A stretch of DNA of 7,997 nt from Acidimicrobiaceae bacterium (GTDB taxonomy: Bacteria > Actinomycetota > Acidimicrobiia > Acidimicrobiales > UBA8190), in contig PKWD01000051.1 in NCBI GenBank assembly GCA_003131945.1, positions 303-8,299 of the forward strand. Reading direction: 5' to 3'. Position 1 is the first letter of the stretch, and the number at the start of each line of letters is the position of its first letter. Shown here in pieces: positions 1 through 6,042 of the stretch. The position numbers were made by a program, and so were the translations under genes. The notes beneath the pieces were generated by a model. The model saw only the letters and a program-made list of their open reading frames with translations. It was not told the origin of the DNA and ran no database searches.

Positions 1-231
1 GGGGGAGCCACGCTCTACACGTGGTCGATCGTCTACCAGAACGACCTGCCCCCGTTCAACGAGAAGGTCCCCTACGTGGCCGCCGTGGTGGACCTGGAAG
101 AGGGCCCGCGCATGATGACGAACGTCGTCGGCTGCGAATTCGACGACCTGGCGGTGGGGATGGCCCTCAAGGTCGACTTCGAGGACATCGGCGAGGGCTT
201 CCATATCCCCGTCTTCCGGCCGGTGGCCTGA
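1..231 (+). CDS. C-terminal part of a Zn-ribbon/OB-fold (DUF35-type) protein, 5' end outside the window
   Basis: Reading frame 1 is open from the left edge to a TGA at 229-231 and gives 76 residues. Visible pieces fit the OB-fold half of the DUF35 family: a 'LYTWSIVYQ' strand, a 'PPFNEKVPYVAAVVDLEEG' stretch (the family usually has a P-F-x(n)-VPY-x-x-(A/V)-x-V-x-LxEG pattern), 'NVVGC', 'LAVGMALKVDFEDI', and an 'IPVFRP' ending. Known for the family: these proteins are small partners of thiolases, acyl-CoA dehydratases or ketosynthase-like enzymes, usually with an N-terminal rubredoxin-like zinc ribbon; that half would lie upstream of the window and is not seen. The stop is 26 bp before the next gene on the same strand, so the two are probably co-transcribed. 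Inferred role: accessory subunit or acyl-CoA-binding partner in lipid or steroid-like degradation. The exact partner cannot be told from this fragment. Confidence 0.85.
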   Translation, partial: GGATLYTWSIVYQNDLPPFNEKVPYVAAVVDLEEGPRMMTNVVGCEFDDLAVGMALKVDFEDIGEGFHIPVFRPVA

Positions 232-257
232 GTGTGGCCGTGCCATGAGTGTGGGTC

Positions 258-1016
258 ATGAGCATGGCCGAGGGCCGCGTCGCCCTCGTCACCGGGGGGA
301 GCCGGGGGATCGGGCGGGCCTGCGCGCTGGCACTGGCTGACGCCGGCTGTGACGTGGCCGTCAACTACCGCCGCGACGCCGATGCCGCCGATGAGACGGT
401 GCGGGCCATCGAGGCCTTGGGTCGCCGGGTCGTGTCCTACCGGGCGTCGGTCGATGTCATGGAAGACGACGAGGCCATGGCGCAGGCGGTGCTCGACGAC
501 TTCGGGGTGATCGACATCCTCGTCCACGCCGCGGGGATCGCCAGTCGGGGCGCGTCGGTGGTGAAGACGGACCCCGACGAGCTCGACCGCGTCCTGCGGA
601 CCCATGCCTACGCCGCCCATCACCTGTGCCGGCTGGTCGTCCCCTCCATGCGCAAGCGGCCCCGCGGCGACATCGTGTTCATTTCCAGCGTGGCGGCCAG
701 GCTGCTGTCGGGGAACGGTGCGCCCTACAACATGGCCAAGGCGGCACTCGAGGCGCTGGCCATGACCCTGGCCAAGGAGGAGCTCCGGCACGGGATCCAC
801 GTGAACGTCGTCGCTCCCGGTCTGGTGGACACGGAGATGGGGCGCCGGCTGGTGAAGGGGGCGATGGGGATCGAAGACATCTCGACACTCGACGCCACGG
901 CCCCGTTCGGCCGGGTGTGCCGGCCCGAGGACGTGGCCGGTGTGGTGGCCTTCTTGTGCTCGGAGGAGGCCGGCTACGTGACGGGCCAGGTCATCGCCGT
1001 CGACGGGGGCGCCTGA
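258..1016 (+). CDS. Short-chain dehydrogenase/reductase (SDR), FabG-like
   Basis: This is a classical SDR of 252 residues from the ATG at 258, the usual family length. The Rossmann nucleotide site is TGGSRGIG (residues 12-19). A basic segment 'NYRRDAD' follows the second strand, which usually favours NADP(H). HAAG (90-93) stands where most members have NNAG. The active site is Ser144, Tyr157 and Lys161 (the YNMAK motif, 13 residues from Ser to Tyr). The C-terminus has the normal 'PEDVAG...VAFLCSEEAGYVTGQVIAVDGG' pattern. His116 stands where the helix-4 Asn of the catalytic tetrad normally sits (see findings). The start is uncertain: GTG 249, ATG 258 and ATG 264 are all in frame, none has a strong Shine-Dalgarno, and coupling to the preceding stop is likely. 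The neighbouring DUF35-type gene suggests oxidation of a hydroxyacyl-CoA or related alcohol, but the substrate is not readable from sequence. Confidence 0.93.
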   Translation: MSMAEGRVALVTGGSRGIGRACALALADAGCDVAVNYRRDADAADETVRAIEALGRRVVSYRASVDVMEDDEAMAQAVLDDFGVIDILVHAAGIASRGASVVKTDPDELDRVLRTHAYAAHHLCRLVVPSMRKRPRGDIVFISSVAARLLSGNGAPYNMAKAALEALAMTLAKEELRHGIHVNVVAPGLVDTEMGRRLVKGAMGIEDISTLDATAPFGRVCRPEDVAGVVAFLCSEEAGYVTGQVIAVDGGA

Positions 1017-1384
1017 GCTCCGTCGCGGCGTCGTTGGTGGTCAGGCGGGATTTTGGCTGTGCCGGCCGCGCTTCTGCGGTGCCCGGCGCATCAGGACCGC
1101 CTTCATCACTGCCCACCGTGATCGACTGTCGGTCGCTTTCGCCGCCCCCCGGCTCGGGTAGGTCGGCGGCGACGTCTCCCATTTGGGGTCGTTGAACAGA
1201 TCGACCCTCTGGGTGTCGGCGAAGATCTGGGAAGGCGACAACCAGGATCTCGATTCCGTGTAGGACGCTCGCTGTCTGGTCACGGGGAAAAGATAACGCC
1301 GCCAGACGTCGGACTGGCGGACCGCTTCAATGTCGCGGTGACGACGCGGATCTCTCCGCCCGCCTTCACCGCGGTGTCGGGGGG
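1017..1384. other. Non-coding spacer between convergent genes
   Basis: No convincing gene is present. Short open frames on the minus strand (about 1041-1283 and 991-1182) lack ribosome binding sites and have low-complexity products without recognisable motifs. The only supported structure is the hairpin at 1299-1320 with the T-rich tract beside it. A 10-bp perfect palindrome CACCGCGGTG lies at 1367-1376, just past the stop codon of the minus-strand gene; no role is assigned. Confidence 0.55.
1287..1320 (-). terminator. Probable intrinsic terminator of the SnoaL-like gene
   Basis: CCGCCAG (1299-1305) and CTGGCGG (1314-1320) are perfect inverted repeats, giving a 7-bp GC-rich stem with an 8-nt loop. 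Read on the minus strand, the stem is followed by CGTTATCTTTT, a T-rich tract running from about 1298 down to 1287. It lies 65 bp past the stop codon of the minus-strand gene. On the plus strand there is no T-run after the stem, so termination of the SDR transcript here would be weaker. Confidence 0.55.
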
Positions 1385-1789
1385 TCAGCGCGGCCAGGCC
1401 TGTCGGGCGGCCAAGGTGGCCGGAGAATCGGCCCGGTTCGACGGTGGGTCTTCCCGTCCCACTTCGATCCAGTACTCGATCCCTTCATGGAGCAGACCCT
1501 CTCGGGCTCGCCAGAAGGCGGCGAAGGCGAACTCTCGGCCGCCGGGGTCGACCACGCGCACCTGGGCGGCGGCGCCCTCGGCGTCGGTGAGCACCCGAAG
1601 AACCGACAGCGTTCCCCATGGTTCGGGATACGAGCGCTGGAAGGTGATGATCGCGTCCCTGCCTTCGAGGCGTTCGGTCGTCGACGGCATCACGACCACC
1701 GCGTCGAGGTGGAGCAAGGTGGAGGCACGGTCCCACGTCCGTTCCTGATAGGCCTCGTAGAGAGCTCTGACCATCTCGGCGTCGGTCAC
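1385..1789 (-). CDS. SnoaL/NTF2-like small protein
   Basis: From the GTG at 1789 the product has 134 residues; an internal ATG at 1774 (residue 6) is the alternative start. The pattern fits the NTF2/SnoaL-like alpha+beta barrel superfamily. An N-terminal helix pair 'MVRALYEAYQERTWDRASTL' is followed by 'LHLDAVVVMPSTTERLEGRDAIITFQRSY', which resembles the family's 'G-x-(D/E)-a-I-x-x-F' turn. Then come 'AAAQVRVVDPGGREFAFAAFWRAREGLLHEGIEYWIE' strands and a 'PPSNRA' tail like the EYW...PP..R ending of many actinobacterial members. No signal peptide or membrane segment is seen, so it is probably cytoplasmic. Members include polyketide cyclases, isomerases and many proteins of unknown job; no catalytic residue can be assigned. 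It is divergently oriented to the c-di-GMP gene across about 150 bp. An apparent frame extension up to about 2896 runs antisense through that gene and is not part of the protein. Confidence 0.8.
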   Translation of the reverse strand: MTDAEMVRALYEAYQERTWDRASTLLHLDAVVVMPSTTERLEGRDAIITFQRSYPEPWGTLSVLRVLTDAEGAAAQVRVVDPGGREFAFAAFWRAREGLLHEGIEYWIEVGREDPPSNRADSPATLAARQAWPR

Positions 1790-1842
1790 GGGCCCGACGG
1801 TACCCGCCTTATGAGCCGTCACCGTGCCTGGCGGACCCACGA

Positions 1843-1878
1843 ATGGAGTCCCAGAAGCGCCCCCGCCTGGGGCTCCAT
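1843..1878. promoter_or_regulatory. 12-bp inverted repeat in the divergent promoter region
   Basis: The arms are 1843-1854 (ATGGAGTCCCAG) and 1867-1878 (CTGGGGCTCCAT). They match at 11 of 12 positions, and the odd one (T1849 opposite G1872) is a G-U wobble in plus-strand RNA. Inside the 12-nt gap, GCG 1857-1859 can pair with CGC 1864-1866 around a CCCC loop, leaving only a two-base AA bulge. The structure lies 65 bp before the ATG of the GGDEF-EAL gene and 54 bp before the GTG of the SnoaL-like gene. It could be an operator for both promoters or a 5'-leader hairpin of the plus-strand mRNA. No T-run follows, so it does not look like a terminator. Confidence 0.5.
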
Positions 1879-1942
1879 AGCTCTGTCGGGCTACGGCCGT
1901 GGGTGGGTACTTGCCGTCAAGGTGGGCCTCTGAGCTGCCGAT

Positions 1943-4612
1943 ATGCCCCTCATGGATCCACCGCGCCCAGACGCAGTCGTCGCTGGCGCTCAGGCGCCCT
2001 TCGGCGCCCGGGTGCGGGCGAGCGCGGCCGATCACAGCCTGGTCGCCAATCCTGCGGTGGCGGCCATCTTCTGTCTGTTCCGGTGGCTTCATTTCATCGC
2101 CCCCGAGCCCTACTGGCTCTATGTCGGGGTCGTGATGTTCGGTGGTGTCGCCAGTGTCGTGTTCTCGGTCTTGTGGGCAGAGCAGCGCCGCCGCTGGCAC
2201 ATGAGCGCTCTGGTGGCGTCCAACATGGCGGTGATCGCCGTCGTCGCCTACAGCACCGGGTGGGGTCCGATACTGTCCATAGGCTTTCTCTTCGGTACCG
2301 CTGCCGCCATCCAGCACTTCGGCTCCAAGGCCACGGTGCCCTGTCTCGTATGGACCACCGTGGCCATGGTGCTCGGCCAGTTGGCCATCGCCCTTCATCT
2401 GGCCCCGACACTGATCCACGAGCCTCTCGTCCATGGAGTGGCCGCCCTCGGTCTCGTCGGCGTCCTCCTGGTGATCGAATTGCTCGGGAGGGCCACCTCG
2501 CAACGCCAAGCAGTCGAGGGCGAGCTGCGCCAGTCCGAACGTCGCTTCAAGGCTCTGGTGTCCAACGCCACGGACATCATCATCGTGACCGACCGAAGCG
2601 GTGCCATGCAGTACGTGAGCCCGGCCTTCGAGCGTATCCTCGGGCGCTCGGCCGACCCCTACAGAGATCAGTCGATGGGTGCCTTCATGCACCGCGACGA
2701 CTTGGCCCGGATCGCCCAGGAATTTCCGCCGCTGTTGGTCGATCCCTCTCGGGTACTGCGGACGGCCTTGCGTGGCCAAGCCGCCGACGGCAAATGGCGG
2801 CACTTCGAGGCCACGGTCACCAACCGCTTGGACGATCCCGACGTCCGCGGCATCGTGGGCAACCTCCACGACATCACGGATCTGCGCGAAGCGCACGAGC
2901 GCTTACGGTCAGCGTTCGAGAATGCTCCTATCGGAATGGCGATGAGCGACCTCGAGGGCCGGATCATCCGCGCCAACCCGGCCATGGGCGACATCGTCGG
3001 GCGGCTCCCCGAGGACCTGGTCGGCGTCTCTGTCCACGACCTCACTCATCCCGATGACCGGGAGCTCAGTTCGGCCGAAATGCAACGTCTGGTGTCGACC
3101 GGTTCGGTCGGCTATCAGATCGAGAAGCGCTACATCCACTGCGACGGGCACGAAGTCTGGATCTCGGTCAGCGTCTCGTGTGTGCGGGACGAACAGGGAC
3201 GGCCTCTCTACCTGATCGGACAGGTGGAAAACATAACCGAGCGACGGGCGTTACGCGAACGACTGGCCTATGTCGCCATCCACGACCCGCTCACCGGCCT
3301 GCCGAACCGTGAGCTGTTCATGGACCGCCTCGAGGTGGCCCTGCGCCGGGCCGACCGGGGCCAACACCACGTGGCCGTGATTTTCCTCGATCTCGATCGA
3401 TTCAAACTCATCAACGACAGCTTGGGACACGATGTCGGGGATCAGGTCCTGAGCGCGGTGGCCGACCGGTTGAACAGCGTGATGAGGGCCAGCGACACCT
3501 TGGCCCGATTCGGCGGTGATGAATTCACCGTCCTGTGCGATGACGTGGGCGACGAGGATGATTGTCTCGAGGTGGCGCAGAGACTGGTGATGGCCATGGG
3601 TCAGCCCCTGGCCCTGCACAGCGGCGAGGTGTTCGTGTCGCTGAGCGTCGGCATCGCCTTGTCGCGCCACAGCGAGTCAGGGGCGGTGATATTGCGCAAT
3701 GCCGACATCGCCATGTACCGGGCCAAGGATCGAGGCCCATCGCGCATCGAGATCTACCACGAGGATGACGAGCGCAACGTCGTCAGTCGTCTGCGGACAT
3801 CGAATGAGTTGCATCGGGCCCTCGAACGCCGTGAGCTGGAGCTTCACTACCAGCCCTTCGTCGATCTCCATACCGAGACGCTGGTCGGGATGGAGGCATT
3901 GGTGAGGTGGCAGCACCCCACCAGAGGTCTGCTTCTCCCTCAGGAGTTCATCGGCCTGGCCGAGGACAGCGGTCTCATCTTGCCCTTGGGAATCTGGGTT
4001 CTCAACGAGGCCTGTCGTCAGATGACGCAGTGGCATGCACGGCGCAGTGAGTCGGGCTACGACAATGCGCGCATGAACGTCTCGGTCAATGTCTCGGCTC
4101 TCCAGTTGGCCGATCCCGGATTCCCCGATCACGTGGCCCGGGCGATCGAGGCGTCCGGTATCGATCCGGACCGGCTCTGGCTGGAGATCACGGAGAGCAC
4201 CCTGATGCGCGACGCCGATGAGGCGGTTACCGTTCTCCAAGCGGTTCGGGACCTCGGGCTGCACATCGAAATCGATGACTTCGGGACGGGGTACTCCTCG
4301 CTCAGCTACCTGCAGCGCTTTCCCGTCGAGTCCCTCAAGATCGATCGCAGCTTCGTGGCCGACGTGGATCAGAGATCTGACAACGCCGCCATCGTGAGGG
4401 CGATCATCGGTATGGGCGACTCCCTGGGACTGCCGATCATCGCCGAGGGTGTCGAGCGCCGAGCAGAGGTGGACAAGCTGCGCTCCCTCGGATGTCACCT
4501 GGCCCAAGGGTATTTGTTCGGCAGACCCCTTCCGGCCCGGTCCCTGGGCGCCTTCCCGGCCGACGATCTGAGCTCATGGAACGAGGTGCGAACGCCGGTG
4601 GCTGCTCCTTAG
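1943..4612 (+). CDS. Membrane-bound PAS-PAS-GGDEF-EAL c-di-GMP cyclase/phosphodiesterase
   Basis: The protein has 889 residues. Residues 35-182 hold about six hydrophobic segments (near 36-52, 58-78, 88-105, 108-124, 130-152, 162-182) with short loops, forming a membrane sensor that I cannot assign to a named family. A charged linker leads to PAS 1 (about 200-314, ending 'GNLHDITDLREA') and PAS 2 (about 321-433, ending 'GQVENITERRA'). The GGDEF domain (about 440-602) has 'DPLTGLPNR', metal-site 'DLDRFK' (D483) and an intact GGDEF at 524-528; RASD at 515-518 is at the right distance to be the RxxD product-inhibition site. The EAL domain (about 622-868) has EALVRW (651-656), 'NVS' (716-718), 'EITES' (748-752), 'IDDFGTGYSSL' (777-787), 'LKID' (798-801), 'AEGVE' (834-838) and 'QGYLFGRPLP'. 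Both domains therefore look catalytically competent: c-di-GMP made from GTP and hydrolysed to pGpG. Net direction is not predictable. The ATG at 1943 is the first start after an in-frame TGA at 1931; AAGGTGGG at 1919-1926 is a rather distant ribosome site, and ATG 1952 is an alternative. Confidence 0.96.
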   Translation: MPLMDPPRPDAVVAGAQAPFGARVRASAADHSLVANPAVAAIFCLFRWLHFIAPEPYWLYVGVVMFGGVASVVFSVLWAEQRRRWHMSALVASNMAVIAVVAYSTGWGPILSIGFLFGTAAAIQHFGSKATVPCLVWTTVAMVLGQLAIALHLAPTLIHEPLVHGVAALGLVGVLLVIELLGRATSQRQAVEGELRQSERRFKALVSNATDIIIVTDRSGAMQYVSPAFERILGRSADPYRDQSMGAFMHRDDLARIAQEFPPLLVDPSRVLRTALRGQAADGKWRHFEATVTNRLDDPDVRGIVGNLHDITDLREAHERLRSAFENAPIGMAMSDLEGRIIRANPAMGDIVGRLPEDLVGVSVHDLTHPDDRELSSAEMQRLVSTGSVGYQIEKRYIHCDGHEVWISVSVSCVRDEQGRPLYLIGQVENITERRALRERLAYVAIHDPLTGLPNRELFMDRLEVALRRADRGQHHVAVIFLDLDRFKLINDSLGHDVGDQVLSAVADRLNSVMRASDTLARFGGDEFTVLCDDVGDEDDCLEVAQRLVMAMGQPLALHSGEVFVSLSVGIALSRHSESGAVILRNADIAMYRAKDRGPSRIEIYHEDDERNVVSRLRTSNELHRALERRELELHYQPFVDLHTETLVGMEALVRWQHPTRGLLLPQEFIGLAEDSGLILPLGIWVLNEACRQMTQWHARRSESGYDNARMNVSVNVSALQLADPGFPDHVARAIEASGIDPDRLWLEITESTLMRDADEAVTVLQAVRDLGLHIEIDDFGTGYSSLSYLQRFPVESLKIDRSFVADVDQRSDNAAIVRAIIGMGDSLGLPIIAEGVERRAEVDKLRSLGCHLAQGYLFGRPLPARSLGAFPADDLSSWNEVRTPVAAP

Positions 4613-4645
4613 GAGCCGAGCCGGTGGGGACCGGCTGTCTTAGGA
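4608..4645. repeat. CTTAGGA direct repeat flanking a hairpin
   Basis: CTTAGGA occurs at 4608-4614, where it spans the TAG stop of the c-di-GMP gene, and again at 4639-4645, 31 bp later (about three helical turns). Between them AGCCGGT (4619-4625) and ACCGGCT (4630-4636) form a perfect 7-bp stem around GGGG. The second copy contains the AGGA (4642-4645) that serves as ribosome binding site of the aldo/keto reductase. The hairpin has no T-run, so it is a poor intrinsic terminator; attenuation, mRNA processing or an operator are possible readings. Confidence 0.5.
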
Positions 4646-4653
4646 TCACGACC

Positions 4654-5652
4654 ATGAGCTACGTCGCGTTGGGGCGGTCCGGTCTGAAAGTGTCACGCGC
4701 CTGTTTGGGCACCATGACCTTCGGCAACACCGAGTGGGGCACCGATGAAGCTGAGTCTCGGCGCATCGTCGACGCCTTCGTCGATGCCGGTCACAACTTC
4801 ATCGACACGGCCGATGTCTACAACGCCGGCGCGTCGGAGGAGATCGTCGGGCGAGCCGTAGCCACCAAACGCAGCACTGTCGTCCTCGCCACCAAGGGAT
4901 ACAACGTCATGGGGGCCGGACCTAATGACGTGGGCTCGTCCCGCGCCCATCTGACCAGGGCCCTCGAAGCCAGCTTGCGCCGTCTCGGTACGGACTACCT
5001 CGACCTCTACCAGCTGCACAGCTGGGACCACGACACACCGATCGAGGAGAGCATGGCCACCCTCGACGGCTTCGTGCGGTCGGGAAAGGTTCGCTACATC
5101 GGATGCTCGAACTTCTTCGGTAGTCAACTGGTCGAAGCACAATGGGCCGCCGACCGGTTGGGGGCAACGCCGTTCGTCAGCCTGCAGCCGCAGTATTCGC
5201 TCATTTGGCGTGACATCGAACTCGACATCCTTCCGACGGCCACCCGCCACGGCATGGGCGTCATCGTATGGAGCCCGCTCGGTGGGGGAATGCTCACCGG
5301 GAAGTACACGAAGGGTGGTGACCTTCCGGCCGATGGGCGGTTGAGCAGAGGGTCGGACATGGGGGCGCAAGGGATGAGAAGGCTCACCCTGACCGACCGC
5401 AATTACGAGATTGTGGCTGAAGTGGACAAGGTCGCCGCCGAACTCGACGCCACGGCGACGGCCGTCAGCCTGGCCTGGCTGCTCGGTCGCCCGGGTGTGA
5501 CATCGGTGATCATCGGCCCCCGGACCGTCGATCAGCTGGGACAGAACCTGGCCGGATTCGACCTGGCCCTCCCCCTCGAGTCAGCCAAGAGTCTGAGCAA
5601 GGTCTCGCGTCTGGCGGTGACGTACCCCTGGTACATGCAACTCCGGCTCTGA
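4654..5652 (+). CDS. Aldo/keto reductase
   Basis: This 332-residue protein is a complete (beta/alpha)8-barrel aldo/keto reductase of the short, soluble type. The catalytic tetrad is visible as Asp51 ('NFIDTADVY'), Tyr56, Lys81 ('VVLATKGY') and His122 ('LYQLHSWD'). Other family signatures are the N-terminal 'LGRSGLKVSRACLGTMTFG', 'GKVRYIGCSNF' (144-154), 'VSLQPQYSLIWR' (175-186), 'VWSPLGGGMLTGKY' (205-218), and 'SVIIGPRTVDQLGQNL' (284-299), the NADPH-phosphate-binding segment near the C-terminus. It should reduce aldehydes or ketones, or oxidise sugar-type alcohols, with NADP(H); the substrate is unknown. The start is ATG 4654, with AGGA 8 nt upstream and the canonical N-terminus right after it; the open frame extends upstream to a GTG at 4492 but there overlaps the EAL domain antiphase and is not homologous. 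It begins 41 bp after the c-di-GMP gene, so co-transcription is possible. TAGGAT (4641-4646) could also be a -10 for a near-leaderless mRNA. Confidence 0.95.
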   Translation: MSYVALGRSGLKVSRACLGTMTFGNTEWGTDEAESRRIVDAFVDAGHNFIDTADVYNAGASEEIVGRAVATKRSTVVLATKGYNVMGAGPNDVGSSRAHLTRALEASLRRLGTDYLDLYQLHSWDHDTPIEESMATLDGFVRSGKVRYIGCSNFFGSQLVEAQWAADRLGATPFVSLQPQYSLIWRDIELDILPTATRHGMGVIVWSPLGGGMLTGKYTKGGDLPADGRLSRGSDMGAQGMRRLTLTDRNYEIVAEVDKVAAELDATATAVSLAWLLGRPGVTSVIIGPRTVDQLGQNLAGFDLALPLESAKSLSKVSRLAVTYPWYMQLRL

Positions 5653-5730
5653 TCGATCCCGAAAGAGAGTGTGTCGTTCTTCCCCCTGTCATGATCGAGA
5701 GCGGCCATCCGTGCTCAATGAAGGGTCCAG

Positions 5731-5780
5731 CCACGGAACGTGGTCAAATGTGGTGGACGCTCATCGTGGCCGATCCCACG
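5731..5780. promoter_or_regulatory. Cluster of CCACG/CGTGG half-sites upstream of the small orphan gene
   Basis: CCACG (5731-5735) and CGTGG (5739-5743) are separated by GAA. CGTGG (5765-5769) and CCACG (5776-5780) are separated by six bases. Four copies of one pentamer, in two inverted pairs with different spacing, lie in 50 bp directly upstream of the gene at 5806. They could be protein-binding half-sites, and the second pair could also fold as a leader hairpin. The pentamers are short and GC-rich, so chance is a real alternative. Confidence 0.3.
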
Positions 5781-5805
5781 TCATCGGTGTCCTAGCGGAG
5801 GATTC

Positions 5806-6042
5806 ATGCCCTGGAAGCCCCTAACGGGTCAGCTGGTGATGGCCAGGCTCGACGGCAAGGTGCGTCAACTCCTGGTGACCGCCTGGAATTCCGACACGGG
5901 GGCGGTGAAGGTCGATTGGCCTCCCCAGACCCAGAGCGAGGCCTCGCGCAATCGGTTCTCGCACACGGGGAAGACCAAGATCGACAAGTCGTTCTATGAG
6001 CCCCTTGACCCGGACGCCTTCAGGGCGATAACCGAAGGTTAG
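5806..6042 (+). CDS. Small orphan protein, 78 residues, unknown function
   Basis: The ATG at 5806 follows GGAGGA (5797-5802) by three bases, a strong ribosome site at the short end of normal spacing. The frame is open 66 bp further upstream to a GTG at 5740, but that extension has no ribosome site. The product starts 'MPWKPLTGQLVMARLDGKV' and continues 'RQLLVTAWNSDTGAVKVDWP'. These alternating hydrophobic stretches (about residues 8-37) suggest a compact beta-rich fold such as a small barrel. The second half is polar and basic ('RNRFSHTGKTKIDKSFYEPL'), ending with a short helix-like 'DPDAFRAITEG'. There are no cysteines, signal peptide or membrane segments, so it is probably cytoplasmic. I do not recognise the family. 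It stands alone, 153 bp after the aldo/keto reductase and followed by a long non-coding stretch. Confidence 0.7.
   Translation: MPWKPLTGQLVMARLDGKVRQLLVTAWNSDTGAVKVDWPPQTQSEASRNRFSHTGKTKIDKSFYEPLDPDAFRAITEG

Noticed and set aside
72..800. Long minus-strand open frame opposite the SDR gene
   Set aside because: It is antisense to a clear SDR and its His/Gly/Pro/Arg-rich product has no motif.
1041..1283. 80-residue minus-strand open frame in the spacer after the SDR gene
   Set aside because: No ribosome site and no recognisable domain; an overlapping frame is equally open.
1790..1942. c-di-GMP riboswitch in the leader of the GGDEF-EAL gene
   Set aside because: The conserved core sequences of the known c-di-GMP riboswitch classes are not present; only a simple hairpin is seen.
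1790..2896. Upstream extension of the minus-strand SnoaL-like frame to a 503-residue protein
   Set aside because: It runs antisense through the membrane and PAS region of the c-di-GMP gene, has no family motif, and is explained by GC-rich codon periodicity.
4492..4653. GTG start giving a 54-residue N-terminal extension of the aldo/keto reductase
   Set aside because: The extension overlaps the EAL coding sequence in another frame, is not homologous to the family, and the ATG at 4654 has a ribosome site and the canonical N-terminus.
5653..5700. Terminator after the aldo/keto reductase
   Set aside because: The possible pairing of CTCTGATCGATC with GATCGAGAG is interrupted by a bulge, has a loop of about 40 nt, and no T-run follows.
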